Positions 17,557-27,400 of a DNA stretch of 35,969 bases are shown here, one piece after another (positions within the stretch are counted from its first letter, which is position 1; the number at the start of each line of letters is the position of its first letter). Below the pieces are notes generated by a model. That model was not told where the DNA came from. It did not search any database and saw only the letters and a list, made by a program, of their open reading frames with translations. A program made the position numbers and the translations under genes. The stretch is from Fervidicola ferrireducens. Its GTDB lineage: Bacteria; Bacillota; Thermosediminibacteria; Thermosediminibacterales; Thermosediminibacteraceae. The stretch is from assembly GCF_001562425.1 (NCBI RefSeq), contig NZ_LOED01000024.1, positions 1-35,969 on the forward strand, given 5' to 3'.

Positions 17557-18297
17557 TCAATACACGACCTTTTCGAGACACAGGCCATGAGCCGGCAGCG
17601 TTATACCAGCCCTTTCCCTATCTCTAGAGCTAATCACCGAGGGAATCTCTTCAGGAGTCCTCTTTCCGCTCCCAACCTCCAGCAAGGTTCCTGCGATTAT
17701 TCTTACCATGTTGTATAAAAATCCGTCAGCTTCAACTTCGATGGTAATTACGTCCTTATTTTTTTTAACTTCCAACCTCATGACATTTCTAATCGACGAC
17801 TTAACCGGGCTCCCTGATGCCCTGAATGCCGTAAAATCGTGTACACCTACGAATGCCTTGGCCGCTTCCTGCATTGCTTCCACATCTAGAATATGGGGAT
17901 AAAAATAGCTGTATTTTCTCATAAGTGGCGACGGAAAAGGTGCATTGTATATGGTATAGGTGTAAACCTTGGCTTTTGCGCTGTAACGGGCATGAAAATC
18001 ATCGGGTACCTCTTCCGCACCCTTCACCACTATATCTTCCGGAAGATGACTGTTTATTGCATACGGCAGCCGCTCCACAGGTATGCGGCAGTTTGTGTGA
18101 AAATTCGCTACCTGTCCCCGGGCATGTACGCCCGCATCGGTTCTTCCGGCTCCTATGACCTTCACTTTTTCTCCGGTAACCTTGTAAACCGCCTCTTCAA
18201 CTACCTCCTGAATCGTCAAGGCGTTTTTTTGCCTCTGCCATCCGTGGTAATTGCTGCCGTCGTATTCTAGTAAAATTTTAACGTTCAAAACAGTCAC
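17557..18297 (-). CDS. truA: tRNA pseudouridine(38-40) synthase TruA
   Basis: Isomerises uridines 38, 39 and 40 in the anticodon arm of many tRNAs to pseudouridine. The catalytic aspartate is D54 in GAGRTDAGVHARGQV. YDGSNYHGWQRQ (12-23) and FLYNMVRIIAGTL near the C-terminus are also family blocks. The frame of 246 residues begins with GTG at 18297, directly after the ecfT stop codon; a TTG three codons later is an alternative. No strong ribosome binding site is visible, which suggests coupling to ecfT. It is placed after the ECF genes as in many Firmicutes. Confidence 0.95.
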   Translation of the reverse strand: MTVLNVKILLEYDGSNYHGWQRQKNALTIQEVVEEAVYKVTGEKVKVIGAGRTDAGVHARGQVANFHTNCRIPVERLPYAINSHLPEDIVVKGAEEVPDDFHARYSAKAKVYTYTIYNAPFPSPLMRKYSYFYPHILDVEAMQEAAKAFVGVHDFTAFRASGSPVKSSIRNVMRLEVKKNKDVITIEVEADGFLYNMVRIIAGTLLEVGSGKRTPEEIPSVISSRDRERAGITLPAHGLCLEKVVY

Positions 18298-19095
18298 CTA
18301 CCACAAAAAGCGGCTTGCTAAACATCCAGCTGCAAAAATGCCGGTAGCAACAAAAGCAAATAAATCTTCGCGGGTCATTTTAAGCGTCTTCATTCGGGTT
18401 CGGTTTTCGCCGCCGCGGTAGCACCTAGATTCCATAGCCATGGCAAGGTCGTCCGCCCTTCTGAATGCGCTGATGAAAAGCGGCACCAAGAGCGGAACCA
18501 GGCTTTGCGCCCTTTTTACTATATTCCCGCTGGAAAAGTCGGCACCCCTGGCCATCTGGGCTTTCATTATCTTGTCGGTTTCTTCCATCAAAGTCGGTAT
18601 AAACCTCAATGCAATGGTCATCATCATAGCGAGCTCGTGAGCCGGTACTCCGACTTTGCTGAAGGGCTTCAAGAGGCTTTCGATTCCATCGGTTAGCGAA
18701 ATGGGCGAAGTGGTTAGCGTCAAAAGCGACGTCCCAACTATTAAAAGCACCAACCTCAGCACCATGAACGTACCCTGATAAAGTCCTTCGTAAGTTATGC
18801 TCAGAGGACCGACTTCGTAAATTACCCTGCCCTTTATCATAAAAAGATTCAGCACAAAAGTCAGCAGGATGATTATTAAAAGCGGCCTGAGCCCCCGAAG
18901 CATGTATTTTATAGATATTCCCGAAAGCAGCGAGGCAGCAGCTATGAAAATAAGTGGGAAAGCGTAACCTGCAAAATCGTCTATCACAAAGAGTAGCACC
19001 ATAAACGCGAAGGTTATGAGTATTTTTGTCCTCGGGTCTAACCGGTGTATTACCGAATTTCCGGGTATATACTGGCCGATGGTTATCTCACGCAT
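18298..19095 (-). CDS. ecfT: energy-coupling factor transporter transmembrane protein EcfT
   Basis: The membrane scaffold of ECF vitamin and metal transporters; it links the two ATPases to exchangeable substrate-binding S subunits. The protein has 265 residues with several hydrophobic helices. The long coupling helices carry the two charged motifs that contact the ATPases, AQMARGAD (about 181-188) and SRCYRGG near 222. [10 protein letters not shown] close to the N-terminus is typical of the family. Its start overlaps ecfA2 by eight bases. No S component is encoded nearby, so this is a shared group II module. Confidence 0.95.
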   Translation of the reverse strand: MREITIGQYIPGNSVIHRLDPRTKILITFAFMVLLFVIDDFAGYAFPLIFIAAASLLSGISIKYMLRGLRPLLIIILLTFVLNLFMIKGRVIYEVGPLSITYEGLYQGTFMVLRLVLLIVGTSLLTLTTSPISLTDGIESLLKPFSKVGVPAHELAMMMTIALRFIPTLMEETDKIMKAQMARGADFSSGNIVKRAQSLVPLLVPLFISAFRRADDLAMAMESRCYRGGENRTRMKTLKMTREDLFAFVATGIFAAGCLASRFLW

Positions 19096-19957
19096 GACCC
19101 TTCCTCCTCGCTGCCCTCAAAATTTCCGCCTCGGCTTCCTCCACCGTCAGCACATCGGTTGCCACGTCTTTCCCTTTATTCTTGAGCTTTATCATCAGAT
19201 GGGTTACCTGGGGGATATCGAGGCCTATGGAGGCAAGGGCTTCGTAATTTTTAAACACCTGCTTTGGAGTGCCGCTTTCTACCATCCGCCCTTTATGCAT
19301 CACCGCAATTTTGTCCACGAGTTTTGCTATATCCTCCATGCTGTGGGATACAAGGATGACGGTTATATTCTGCCTTTCCCGGAGCCTGACTATTTGCCCC
19401 AATATTTCATCGCGGCCTCTTGGGTCTAACCCCACGGTGGGCTCGTCTAGAATCAGCACTTTGGGTTTCATGGCAAGTACGCCGGCTATGGCAACCCTTC
19501 GCATCTGTCCACCGCTGAGTTCGAAAGGCGAGCGGTCCTTTATCTCGTCATATTTCAACCCCACCAGTTCGAGGGCTTCCTTAACCCTCCGGGTGACTTC
19601 TTCTTCCGGCAGCCCTAAATTTTTGGGGCCGAATGCCACGTCTTTTTCCACCGTTTCTTCAAAAAGCTGATGTTCGGGGTATTGAAAGACCAGACCTACT
19701 TTCTGCCTTATTTCCCGCAAGTTTACCCCGCGTTCGCTTATGTTTACGCCGTCAACTATTACCTCACCCCACGTGGGTTTCAAAAGCCCATTTAAATGCT
19801 GAATCAGCGTGGATTTCCCCGAACCTGTGTGCCCTATGAGCCCCCAAAACTCCCCGTCTTCGACATTCCAGTTCACATCCCGTAAAGCCACCGACTCAAA
19901 AGGGGTGCCGGGCATGTATATATGAGTCAGATTTTTTACAACAATGGGCATAGGCAT
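19088..19957 (-). CDS. ecfA2: energy-coupling factor transporter ATPase EcfA2
   Basis: One of the two ATPases driving the ECF transporter on the cytoplasmic side of the membrane. The 289 residues show Walker [10 protein letters not shown] (42-50), a Q-loop in [11 protein letters not shown] (the YPEHQLF form marks the A2 paralogue), signature LSGGQ (146-150), Walker B LILDEP (167-172) and the switch histidine H204. A C-terminal extension of about 60 residues is usual for dimerisation. The start overlaps ecfA1 by 22 nt; ATG codons 1 and 3 are both possible. Confidence 0.95.
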   Translation of the reverse strand: MPMPIVVKNLTHIYMPGTPFESVALRDVNWNVEDGEFWGLIGHTGSGKSTLIQHLNGLLKPTWGEVIVDGVNISERGVNLREIRQKVGLVFQYPEHQLFEETVEKDVAFGPKNLGLPEEEVTRRVKEALELVGLKYDEIKDRSPFELSGGQMRRVAIAGVLAMKPKVLILDEPTVGLDPRGRDEILGQIVRLRERQNITVILVSHSMEDIAKLVDKIAVMHKGRMVESGTPKQVFKNYEALASIGLDIPQVTHLMIKLKNKGKDVATDVLTVEEAEAEILRAARRKGHA

Positions 19958-20766
19958 TCCACCATTTCGTCTATCGTAAGAACATCGTTTCTAACTGCCA
20001 GCCCCTGACCTCTCAGCCTGTGCGCAAGCTCCGTAACCTGGGGTACGTCAAGTCCGATTGCCTTGAGCTTACCAACCTTTGAAAATATTTCCCTTGGCGA
20101 GCCTTCCATCACCACCCGCCCTTCGCTCATCACGATGACCCTTGCGGCTTCCACTGCTTCTTCCATAAAATGCGTGATGAGCACTATGGTCTTGCCTTCT
20201 TCCCTGTTGAGACGCTTTACGGTGTTGATGACTTCTTTGCGTCCTACTGGGTCCAGCATGGCCGTGGGCTCATCCATTATAATGTAATCGGGCCTCATAG
20301 CAATTATGCCGGCTATCGCAACCCGTTGTTTTTGACCTCCGGAAAGAAGGTGGGGAGGTTTTTGAGCGAAATCCTTCAGTTCCACTATTTCCAAGGCTTC
20401 ATCCACTCTCTTTCTTATTTCCTCAGGAGGCACACCCAGGTTTTCGGGGCCGAAGGCCACGTCCTCTTCAACCACCGTGGCTACTATTTGATTGTCAGGG
20501 TTCTGAAAAACCATGCCCACCTTCTGGCGTATTTTCCAAACGTTTTCCCTGTCCCGCGTGTCAAGGCCGTCGACCGTAACCCTGCCTTTGGTCGGCACAA
20601 AAAGGCCGTTGAAAAGTTTTGCAAGAGTGGATTTTCCCGAACCGTTCGGGCCTATTATGGCTACAAATTCCCCTTTTCTTATCCTCAGGTCCACGTCTTT
20701 AAGAGCCATCTTCGACGACTGGGAATACTGGTAACAGACGCCTTCTGCTAAAATTTCGGCGGCCAT
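19936..20766 (-). CDS. ecfA1: energy-coupling factor transporter ATPase EcfA1
   Basis: The partner ATPase of EcfA2. Counting from the ATG at 20766 it has 276 residues, with Walker [10 protein letters not shown] (39-47), Q-loop FQNPDNQIV (the NPDNQ form marks A1), LSGGQ (141-145) and Walker B IIMDEP. The ABC signature and catalytic glutamate are intact. A start seven codons earlier has no ribosome binding site; the one chosen has AAGGGGG about seven bases upstream. It lies 33 nt after rplQ, so the transporter is expressed with the ribosomal operon. Confidence 0.95.
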   Translation of the reverse strand: MAAEILAEGVCYQYSQSSKMALKDVDLRIRKGEFVAIIGPNGSGKSTLAKLFNGLFVPTKGRVTVDGLDTRDRENVWKIRQKVGMVFQNPDNQIVATVVEEDVAFGPENLGVPPEEIRKRVDEALEIVELKDFAQKPPHLLSGGQKQRVAIAGIIAMRPDYIIMDEPTAMLDPVGRKEVINTVKRLNREEGKTIVLITHFMEEAVEAARVIVMSEGRVVMEGSPREIFSKVGKLKAIGLDVPQVTELAHRLRGQGLAVRNDVLTIDEMVECLCPLL

Positions 20767-20799
20767 TTTACCGCCCCCTTCATTCATAGCAAATAGGGG

Positions 20800-21132
20800 T
20801 TACACGAGCTCGATAACCACCATGGAAGAAGAATCGCCGCGCCTCGGGCCAATTTTTAAAATTCGTGTATAGCCGCCGTTTCTCTCACTGTATTTCGGAG
20901 CTATTTTTTCAAAAAGGTTTTTCACGGTAGTTTCATCTAGGACTTCGGCAAGCACCATACGCCGGGCTGCCAAATCGTTCCTCTTTGCAAGGGTTATCAT
21001 CTTCTCTGCTAGGCGGCGAACTTCTTTGGCACGGGCTTCTGTAGTTATAATTCTGCCATGCTTAAATAACGAAGTCACCATATTCCTGAGCATCATATTT
21101 CTGTGCGCACTGTCTCTTCCCAATTTTCTCAT
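20800..21132 (-). CDS. rplQ: 50S ribosomal protein L17
   Basis: A large-subunit protein near the exit tunnel. The 110 residues show [17 protein letters not shown] at the start and [23 protein letters not shown] at the end. AAAAGGGGG lies before the ATG. It follows rpoA by 15 nt, the conserved end of the alpha operon. Confidence 0.97.
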   Translation of the reverse strand: MRKLGRDSAHRNMMLRNMVTSLFKHGRIITTEARAKEVRRLAEKMITLAKRNDLAARRMVLAEVLDETTVKNLFEKIAPKYSERNGGYTRILKIGPRRGDSSSMVVIELV

Positions 21133-21147
21133 TCTCTCAACCCCCTT

Positions 21148-22098
21148 TTAAGCTTCTTCGGATTTTTTGAACGACAGGTTAAACGCCGCCAACTTCTCCT
21201 CAATTTCTTCCAGGGATTTTTTACCCAGGTTTCTTACTTTCATTATCTCTTCAGGCGTCTTTTGAATCAACTCTCCTATGGTGTTGATGCCAGCCCTTTT
21301 GAGGCAATTATACGACCTGACGGATAGGTCCAGTTCCTCAATCGGCATTTCAAGGAGCTTTTCTTTTTCGTCTTTCTCCTTTTCAACCGGCGGTTCGGCT
21401 TTTTTAACCTCAGTGTTGAGGGTGGTAAACAGGCTGAAATAATCCACCAGTATCTTTGCTGCGGCGCTTACGGCTTCGTCGGGCTTTATGGTGCCGTTAG
21501 TCCATACTTCCAGGGTGAGCTTATCGTAATCGGTTACCTGGCCCACCCTGGTGTGCTCCACCGTGTAATTAGCTTTGATTACGGGAGTGAAAATGGAATC
21601 GATCGGTATTACCCCTATGGGCTGTCCCGGTTTTTTATTTTTATCGGCGGTGACGTAACCCTTGCCTTTTTCCAGAGTCAGCTCCGCAAAGAGTCTGCCG
21701 TCCTTTTCCAAAGTGGCGATATGGTGGTCCTTGTTGACTATTTCCACGTCGGCATCGCAGATGATGTCCTTAGCCTTAACCTCGCCTTCTCCCTGGGCTT
21801 CAATCCTGAGGATCTTGGGCTCGTCGCTGTACATTTTTATCGCAAGCCCTTTTATATTCATTATTATCTCTACCGTATCCTCAAGAACTCCGGGAAGTGT
21901 GGAAAATTCGTGCTGTACGCCTTCTATCTTTACAGAAGTCACAGCAGCTCCCGGCAGCGAGGATAAAAGGACCCTTCTAAGAGAATTGCCAAGGGTGGTT
22001 CCGTATCCTCTTTCCAGCGGTTCGATAACAATCTTCCCGTAAGTATTGTCTTCGCTTAACTCCACCAGCTCTATCCTTGGCTTTTCAATTTCATTCAT
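21148..22098 (-). CDS. rpoA: DNA-directed RNA polymerase subunit alpha
   Basis: The dimerising scaffold on which RNA polymerase assembles, with a C-terminal domain that contacts UP elements and activators. From the ATG at 22098 the length is 316 residues. The N-terminal domain (about 1-225) has [20 protein letters not shown]; the C-terminal domain (about 250-310) has [16 protein letters not shown] and [16 protein letters not shown], two helix-hairpin-helix elements. An in-frame start at 22140 would abut rpsD and add 14 unrelated residues. The chosen ATG has GGAGGG about eleven bases upstream. Confidence 0.97.
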   Translation of the reverse strand: MNEIEKPRIELVELSEDNTYGKIVIEPLERGYGTTLGNSLRRVLLSSLPGAAVTSVKIEGVQHEFSTLPGVLEDTVEIIMNIKGLAIKMYSDEPKILRIEAQGEGEVKAKDIICDADVEIVNKDHHIATLEKDGRLFAELTLEKGKGYVTADKNKKPGQPIGVIPIDSIFTPVIKANYTVEHTRVGQVTDYDKLTLEVWTNGTIKPDEAVSAAAKILVDYFSLFTTLNTEVKKAEPPVEKEKDEKEKLLEMPIEELDLSVRSYNCLKRAGINTIGELIQKTPEEIMKVRNLGKKSLEEIEEKLAAFNLSFKKSEEA

Positions 22099-22141
22099 CA
22101 ACAATATTACCCTCCTCGTGCAATTTTGAAATGAGGGCACA

Positions 22142-22768
22142 TTACTTGGAGTATAGCTCTACGATGAGGTGCTCCTGTATGGGCACGTCGATGTCTTCTC
22201 GGTTTGGGTACCTCAATACTTCTCCGGTAAGGGTATCGTAATTAACAGACAACCATTCGGGCATAACTTTGCCCTTGCCGAGCTCCGCCATCTCTTTGAA
22301 TAAATCTAAAGACCTGCTTTTTTCTCTGACGGCAATTACATCTCCCGGCTTTACCTGATAGGACGGAATGTTGACTTTTTTGCCGTTGACCTCAATGTGC
22401 CCGTGCCTTACAAGTTGTCTTGCCTGTGCGCGAGATTTGGCAAATCCAAGGCGGTATACCACATTGTCCAAGCGGCATTCCAGAAGGCGAAGCAGGTTTT
22501 CGCCGGTTACACCCTTCCTTCTCGAAGCTTCCTCAAAGTATATCTTGAACTGTTGTTCCAACACCCCGTAAATCCTCTTGGCTTTTTGCTTCTCCCTGAG
22601 CTGCAGACCATATTCGGAAAGTTTCCTCTTCATCTGTCCGTGCTGACCGGGCGCATATCCCCTGCGGTCAATAGCGCACTTTGGAGTATAGCACCTTTCC
22701 CCCTTAAGGTACAGTTTTATTCCTTCACGGCGGCACAAGCGACATACTGGACCTGTATATCTTGCCAT
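22142..22768 (-). CDS. rpsD: 30S ribosomal protein S4, zinc-binding type
   Basis: A primary 16S-binding protein that starts small-subunit assembly and often represses its own operon. The 208 residues carry an S4 RNA-binding domain ([29 protein letters not shown], split here as [10 protein letters not shown] at about 96 and [10 protein letters not shown] at about 116). The N-terminus has four cysteines, C9, C12, C26 and C31, the zinc-containing form. AGGAGG lies twelve bases before the ATG. It sits between rpsK and rpoA in the alpha operon. Confidence 0.97.
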   Translation of the reverse strand: MARYTGPVCRLCRREGIKLYLKGERCYTPKCAIDRRGYAPGQHGQMKRKLSEYGLQLREKQKAKRIYGVLEQQFKIYFEEASRRKGVTGENLLRLLECRLDNVVYRLGFAKSRAQARQLVRHGHIEVNGKKVNIPSYQVKPGDVIAVREKSRSLDLFKEMAELGKGKVMPEWLSVNYDTLTGEVLRYPNREDIDVPIQEHLIVELYSK

Positions 22769-22798
22769 TCTTTATTTCCACCTCCTGAGTTTTATTTC

Positions 22799-23182
22799 TT
22801 ACACCCGACGGCGTTTCGGCGGCCTGCATCCGTTGTGGGGAATCGGCGTTACGTCTTTTATCACGCTTATCTCCAGTCCGGCTGCCTGAAGCGAACGAAT
22901 GGCTGCTTCCCGCCCGGGCCCTGGCCCTTTCACGAGGACTTCCACGGTTTTAAGGCCGTACTCCATGGCTTTTTTCGCAGCCGACTCTGCTGCCAGTTGA
23001 GCCGCAAAAGGAGTGCCTTTCCTCGAACCTTTAAAACCTACCGTTCCCGCACTGGCCCACGTAATTGGATTTCCCGCCTCATCGGTTATGGTTACTATCG
23101 TATTGTTGAAAGTCGAGTGGATATGGGCTTTGCCCTTTTCCACGCGCCTTTTTTCCCTGCGCTTCTTCGAAGTCATTGCCAC
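22799..23182 (-). CDS. rpsK: 30S ribosomal protein S11
   Basis: A platform protein of the small subunit that shapes the mRNA exit region near the E site. The 127 residues show [36 protein letters not shown] and the end [15 protein letters not shown]. The start is GTG at 23182, nine bases after GGAGG; an ATG two codons later is too far from it. It lies 28 nt after rpsM. Confidence 0.97.
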   Translation of the reverse strand: MAMTSKKRREKRRVEKGKAHIHSTFNNTIVTITDEAGNPITWASAGTVGFKGSRKGTPFAAQLAAESAAKKAMEYGLKTVEVLVKGPGPGREAAIRSLQAAGLEISVIKDVTPIPHNGCRPPKRRRV

Positions 23183-23210
23183 TTTGCATCACCTCCATAA
23201 TTTATTTACC

Positions 23211-23582
23211 TTATTTGCTGCGCTTTGTTCCGACAGTCTTTCTGGGACCCTTCCTGGTCCTAGCATTAGTGCGAGTCCTTTGCCCGCGGACAGGCAATCC
23301 CTTTCTGTGACGTATTCCTCTGTAACATCCGATTTCTATCAATCTTTTGATGTTCATCGCCACTTCACGGCGCAGGTCTCCTTCGACCTTGTAGTTCTTT
23401 TCTATTATGTCCCTGAGATTGGATATCTCTTTCTCAGTCAGGTCCTTTACTCTCGTGTCGGGATTGACCCCCGCTTCTTTCAGTATCTTGTTCGAGAGGC
23501 TCCTGCCTATACCGTAGATATACGTCAGGGCTATTTCAACCCTTTTGTCTTTCGGCAGGTCCACGCCCGCGATCCTAGCCAT
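23211..23582 (-). CDS. rpsM: 30S ribosomal protein S13
   Basis: A head protein that contacts the P-site tRNA and forms bridges to the large subunit. The 123 residues start with [20 protein letters not shown] and contain the helix-hairpin-helix [13 protein letters not shown]. The basic tail [18 protein letters not shown] is complete. AAGGAGG precedes the ATG by about seven bases. It is 15 nt after rpmJ. Confidence 0.97.
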   Translation of the reverse strand: MARIAGVDLPKDKRVEIALTYIYGIGRSLSNKILKEAGVNPDTRVKDLTEKEISNLRDIIEKNYKVEGDLRREVAMNIKRLIEIGCYRGIRHRKGLPVRGQRTRTNARTRKGPRKTVGTKRSK

Positions 23583-23597
23583 CCACTCACTCCTCCT

Positions 23598-23711
23598 TTA
23601 ACCTTGTCTTTGCTTATGCTTTGGATTTTCGCAAATTACCATAATTCTGCCCTTGCGCTTTACTATCTTACACTTTTCGCATATTTTCTTTACAGAAGGC
23701 CGAACTTTCAA
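23598..23711 (-). CDS. rpmJ: 50S ribosomal protein L36, zinc-binding type
   Basis: The smallest protein of the large subunit, 37 residues. The minus strand translates to [20 protein letters not shown] followed by [17 protein letters not shown]. The zinc ligands C11, C14, C27 and H32 are all present. The start codon is TTG, with AAGGGGG eight bases upstream, which makes the gene easy to miss in ATG-only searches. It lies 16 nt after infA and 15 nt before rpsM, the standard position. Confidence 0.97.
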   Translation of the reverse strand: MKVRPSVKKICEKCKIVKRKGRIMVICENPKHKQRQG

Positions 23712-23727
23712 CGTTAATTCCCCCTTC

Positions 23728-23946
23728 TTATTTGTAGCGGTATACTATTCTGCCTCGACTTAAATCGTAAGGAGAAAGCTCTACCGTAACTTTATCGCCT
23801 GGCAGTATCCTTATATAGTTCATCCTGATTTTGCCGGATACGTGAGCCAAAACCTTATGACCATTCTTCAATTCCACTCTAAACATCCCGTTAGGAAGAG
23901 GCTCCACAACTGTGCCTTCTACTTCTATGACATCCTCTTTGGACAT
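23728..23946 (-). CDS. infA: translation initiation factor IF-1
   Basis: Binds the A site of the 30S subunit during initiation. From the ATG at 23946 the protein has 72 residues, the exact family length, in a single OB-fold: [20 protein letters not shown] at the start, then [19 protein letters not shown] and [17 protein letters not shown] longer frame from 23994 would overlap the preceding gene. AGGAGG six bases before the chosen ATG settles the start. Confidence 0.98.
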   Translation of the reverse strand: MSKEDVIEVEGTVVEPLPNGMFRVELKNGHKVLAHVSGKIRMNYIRILPGDKVTVELSPYDLSRGRIVYRYK

Positions 23947-23965
23947 AAAGGCCCTCCTCCCTCCT

Positions 23966-24253
23966 TTAAGACCTGTTATCATCGGGTTTTTCAACCAATT
24001 CTTCGAGGGCTCTTCTTATTTCTTCGTTGTAAACCTTCCGTCCGTTCATGATTTTCTCGTGTATGAAACCTGATTTCCTGTTTAAAATCTTCAGGTGCTT
24101 CAACTTCTTCTTCTTGGGCTTTTCTATTTTCCTCAGCTTGCCATCCGCCACGTACACGTATTCGGAGTCGATGATCCCCACCACCAGCATAAATCGCCCT
24201 TTATCGCGCCCAGCACAAGACATGACTACCTGGCCTGGTTCCACTTCTTTCAT
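23966..24253 (-). CDS. KOW-domain RNA-binding protein, L14e-like
   Basis: A 95-residue basic protein with an N-terminal KOW-type SH3 barrel: [20 protein letters not shown] at about 6-25, then [20 protein letters not shown]. The glycine-arginine turn GRDKGR is the KOW core. It resembles the L14e/L6e/L27e-type ribosomal proteins of archaea and eukaryotes. Clostridia commonly carry such a gene between map and infA, often labelled a KOW or L14E-family protein. The C-terminal 35 residues are charged and probably helical. Gaps to map (12 nt) and infA (19 nt) show it is part of the spc operon. It probably binds rRNA, but its role is not established from this sequence. Confidence 0.85.
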   Translation of the reverse strand: MKEVEPGQVVMSCAGRDKGRFMLVVGIIDSEYVYVADGKLRKIEKPKKKKLKHLKILNRKSGFIHEKIMNGRKVYNEEIRRALEELVEKPDDNRS

Positions 24254-24265
24254 ATCAACACCTGC

Positions 24266-25012
24266 CTATAGAATGGTCAAAATCTCAGGCTCACCATCGG
24301 TGATAGCGATGGTGTTTTCGTAATGTGCGGAAAGACTTCCATCTTTGGTGACAACCGTCCAGTTGTCATCCCGGGTGTAGACCTCAAAATCCCCGGCGTT
24401 TACCATAGGCTCAATAGCCAGAGTCATGCCCGGCTTTAGCCTGGGCCCTTTGTTCGGCGGGCCGTAATTGGGTACATGCGGGTCTTCATGCATCTGACGG
24501 CCAATCCCATGGCCTCCCCATTCCCGCACCACCGAAAAGTTGTGACTTTCCACGAAGGTCTGGATAGCGTGAGAAATGTCGGAGAGCCTGTATCCAACTT
24601 TAGCAAATGCCAGCCCTTCAAAAAAGCTCCGTTCGGTAACATCTATGAGTCTTTTTGCTTCCTCCGAAACGTTTCCCACCGGGTAGGTTCTAGCCGCATC
24701 GGAAAAGTAACCTTCCACTATAGCTCCTACATCTATACTTATAATATCACCATCTTGGAGGATTCTTAATCCAGGAATTCCATGTACTACCTCTTCGTTG
24801 ATTGACGCGCAAATCGTTGCGGGAAAGCCCCTATATCCTTTGAACGCAGGGAGCGCACCGTTTTTTAGTATAATCTCTTCCGCTATCCTGTCAAGTTCTC
24901 CGGTGGTAACGCCGGGTTTGATGTGATTTTTGAGTTCTTCCAGCACCAACGCCACCACTTTACCGGCCCTTTTCATTATCTCAATTTCCCTTTTCGACTT
25001 TATTACTATCAT
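24266..25012 (-). CDS. map: methionine aminopeptidase, type I
   Basis: Removes the initiator methionine from new proteins. The 248 residues form the pita-bread fold with all five metal ligands recognisable: Asp in SIDVGA, Asp in FSDAART, His in [11 protein letters not shown], Glu in LAIEPM and Glu in HYENTIAI. There is no N-terminal zinc-finger or linker extension (type Ia). The start shares one base with the adk stop codon (TGATG), so the two are coupled. Confidence 0.97.
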   Translation of the reverse strand: MIVIKSKREIEIMKRAGKVVALVLEELKNHIKPGVTTGELDRIAEEIILKNGALPAFKGYRGFPATICASINEEVVHGIPGLRILQDGDIISIDVGAIVEGYFSDAARTYPVGNVSEEAKRLIDVTERSFFEGLAFAKVGYRLSDISHAIQTFVESHNFSVVREWGGHGIGRQMHEDPHVPNYGPPNKGPRLKPGMTLAIEPMVNAGDFEVYTRDDNWTVVTKDGSLSAHYENTIAITDGEPEILTIL

Positions 25013-25662
25013 CAGCCTTCTCCTTTTAGGAGGTCTTTTATCTCTTCGAAAACCACTTCGATGGGCCTGTTTCCATCGATGTTTACCAGCAGATTTTTGC
25101 TCCGGTAATAATCTATGAGGGGCTTTGTTTCCCGTTCGTAAACGTCAATCCTTTTTTCAACCGTTTTTACATCGTCGTCTGCCCTCACGATTAGCCTCCC
25201 GCCGCATTTGTCGCAAATGCCTTCCTGCTTCGGTGGGTTATACTTGACGTGATAGGTGGAGCCACACATCTCGCATACCCGGCGCCCGGTAAACCTCTCG
25301 ATAAGTTCCTCCCGTGGAACAACGATGTTTATTACGGTGTCCAATTTTACTCCCATTTCTTCGAGGATTTTTTCCAAGCTCTCAGCCTGAGGTATGGTTC
25401 TGGGGAAGCCATCTAGGATGAAACCCTTTTTGACGTTGATTTCCCGGAGGCGTTCCCTAACTATTCCAGTAATAACTTCATCGGGAACTAAAAGTCCTCG
25501 GTCCATGTATTCCTTTGCCTTCTTCCCAAGGGCCGTTCCTTGCTGGACCGCAGCCCTTAGTATATCCCCCGTCGCTACCTGGGCAACGCCAAATACCTCG
25601 GCAAGTTTTTTTGCTTGGGTCCCCTTTCCGGCTCCGGGAGGTCCCATTAGAACTATGCGCAT
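25012..25662 (-). CDS. adk: adenylate kinase, zinc-containing lid type
   Basis: Interconverts ATP and AMP with two ADP, balancing the adenylate pool. The P-loop GPPGAGKGT is at 7-15, and GFPRT at 85-89 binds AMP. The lid has four cysteines, C130, C133, C150 and C153, the zinc-binding form seen in many Gram-positive and thermophilic bacteria. The 216 residues are the long-form length. It lies 13 nt after secY and is coupled to map. Confidence 0.97.
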   Translation of the reverse strand: MRIVLMGPPGAGKGTQAKKLAEVFGVAQVATGDILRAAVQQGTALGKKAKEYMDRGLLVPDEVITGIVRERLREINVKKGFILDGFPRTIPQAESLEKILEEMGVKLDTVINIVVPREELIERFTGRRVCEMCGSTYHVKYNPPKQEGICDKCGGRLIVRADDDVKTVEKRIDVYERETKPLIDYYRSKNLLVNIDGNRPIEVVFEEIKDLLKGEG

Positions 25663-25675
25663 TTTTTATCAACTC

Positions 25676-26932
25676 CTACTTCAAGAAACCCTGATAATGC
25701 CTCATGAGCATCTGGGCTTCAATGAGTTTCATAGTCTCTAAGGCTACACCTATGACTATCAAAAGTGCGGTACCCCCAAAATAAATGTTAAGGCTGGTAA
25801 CGCCGGTAATTAAATACGGCAGAACCGCTATGGCTGCAAGGAAAATAGCCCCGATAAGGGTTATCCTAGTCATTATCCTGTTGAGGTACTCAGCCGTGGG
25901 CCTGCCCGGCCTAATCCCAGGAATGAAGCCTCCGTATTTCTTTATATTCTCCGCTACATCCACGGGGTTAAAAGTTACAGCAGTGTAAAAGTATGTGAAA
26001 AACACTATGAGCAGCGCATAAAGGCTCGCATAAAGCCATCCGCCGGGCTTTATAAAATTGGCGATGCTCAGAGCTATCTTACTGTTGGGGAAAAAACCCG
26101 CAATGGTGCTGGGAAAAAGGAGTATCGACATTGCGAAAATCACCGGGATGACGCCCGCGGCGTTTAGTTTCATAGGTATGTGGGTTGTCTGGCCACCGTA
26201 TATTCTTCTTCCTACCACCCTCTTGGCGTAATGAACCGGAACCCGGCGCTCCGCCTGTTGTACAGCTATAACTCCCACTATCACGGCTAGTGCAAATACT
26301 GCAAATAGAATCACCATCAAGATGTTCGTGGTACCAACTCTGACGTATTGGTATATCTGATATAGCCCACTCGGGAGCCTTGATACGATACCCGCGAAAA
26401 TCAAAAGGGAAATGCCGTTACCGATACCTTTGTCGTTAATCTGTTCGCCGACCCACATCAAAAACGCCGTGCCGGCGGTCAAGCTAATAACGACCAGGAG
26501 GCTGCCGAAAAACCCCGGATACATCAGGGCGCTCCTGAAGCCTATGGCAAGGCCTGTCGCCTGTATGAGGCCGAGGATTACCGTGCCGTACCGGGTATAG
26601 CGCGCGAGAACTTTTCGGCCCTCCACACCCTCTTTGGCCAGCTCCTCCCATCTTGGAATGACTATGGTGAGAAGCTGAACTATTATGGATGCATTGATAT
26701 ACGGCGTTATGCTCATAGCAAAAACGGAAAACTGTTTGAAAGCGCCTCCGGCGATTATGTCGAAAAAGCCAAGAAGCGCACCCCTTTCTATGAGCTGCCT
26801 TACGGCTTCGGGGTTCATGCCCGGTACCGGCACGAAAGCCCCAATTCTGAACACCACCAGCATTAAGAGCGTAAACTTTATGCGCCGTCTTAAGTCCGGG
26901 ATTTTCCAGGCGTTTTTCAGGGCTTCCAGCAT
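25676..26932 (-). CDS. secY: protein translocase subunit SecY
   Basis: The channel-forming subunit of the SecYEG translocon in the cytoplasmic membrane. The 418 residues give ten membrane helices. Typical blocks are FRIGAFVPVPGMNPEA in helix 1, the plug and GITPYINASI-like SITPYINASIIVQLL in helix 2, and the cytoplasmic loop KKYGGFIPGIRPGRPTAEYL that binds SecA and the ribosome. Its ATG shares one base with the rplO stop codon (TAATG), so translation is coupled. Confidence 0.97.
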   Translation of the reverse strand: MLEALKNAWKIPDLRRRIKFTLLMLVVFRIGAFVPVPGMNPEAVRQLIERGALLGFFDIIAGGAFKQFSVFAMSITPYINASIIVQLLTIVIPRWEELAKEGVEGRKVLARYTRYGTVILGLIQATGLAIGFRSALMYPGFFGSLLVVISLTAGTAFLMWVGEQINDKGIGNGISLLIFAGIVSRLPSGLYQIYQYVRVGTTNILMVILFAVFALAVIVGVIAVQQAERRVPVHYAKRVVGRRIYGGQTTHIPMKLNAAGVIPVIFAMSILLFPSTIAGFFPNSKIALSIANFIKPGGWLYASLYALLIVFFTYFYTAVTFNPVDVAENIKKYGGFIPGIRPGRPTAEYLNRIMTRITLIGAIFLAAIAVLPYLITGVTSLNIYFGGTALLIVIGVALETMKLIEAQMLMRHYQGFLK

Positions 26933-27372
26933 TATATCACCTCGGCTTTCCCGCCGGCAGCCTCAATCTTTTCCTTGGCGGAGCTGGAAAACGCATGCGC
27001 TACTACTTCCAGCTTGACTTTGAGCTCACCATCTCCCAGTATTTTTACTCCATCCTTAATCTGTTTTATTAGTCCCTTTTCCTTCAGAAGCTCCGGAGTG
27101 ACTCGGGTGTTTTCCTCAAACACATTCAGGTCTTCCACATTCACTATGGCGTATTCTTTCTTGAATTTATTCGTAAATCCTCTTTTCGGTATCCTGCGGA
27201 TGAGGGGCATCTGCCCTCCTTCAAATCCTGGCCGCACTCCGCCGCCGCTCCTGGCATTTTGACCTTTGTGACCGCGGGTTGAAGTCTTGCCGTGTCCGGA
27301 ACCTATCCCTCGTCCAACCCTTTTCGGTCGTTTTTTAGAACCTTTTGCAGGCTTAAGGTCGTGAAGTCTCAT
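26932..27372 (-). CDS. rplO: 50S ribosomal protein L15
   Basis: A late-assembly protein of the large subunit with a long basic extension. The 146 residues show [20 protein letters not shown] and [23 protein letters not shown] lies before the ATG. The gene that normally precedes it, rpmD (L30), is absent: only 28 nt separate it from rpsE. Confidence 0.97.
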   Translation of the reverse strand: MRLHDLKPAKGSKKRPKRVGRGIGSGHGKTSTRGHKGQNARSGGGVRPGFEGGQMPLIRRIPKRGFTNKFKKEYAIVNVEDLNVFEENTRVTPELLKEKGLIKQIKDGVKILGDGELKVKLEVVAHAFSSSAKEKIEAAGGKAEVI

Positions 27373-27400
27373 TGTCGCACCTCCTGTTCCGTTTGAACTT

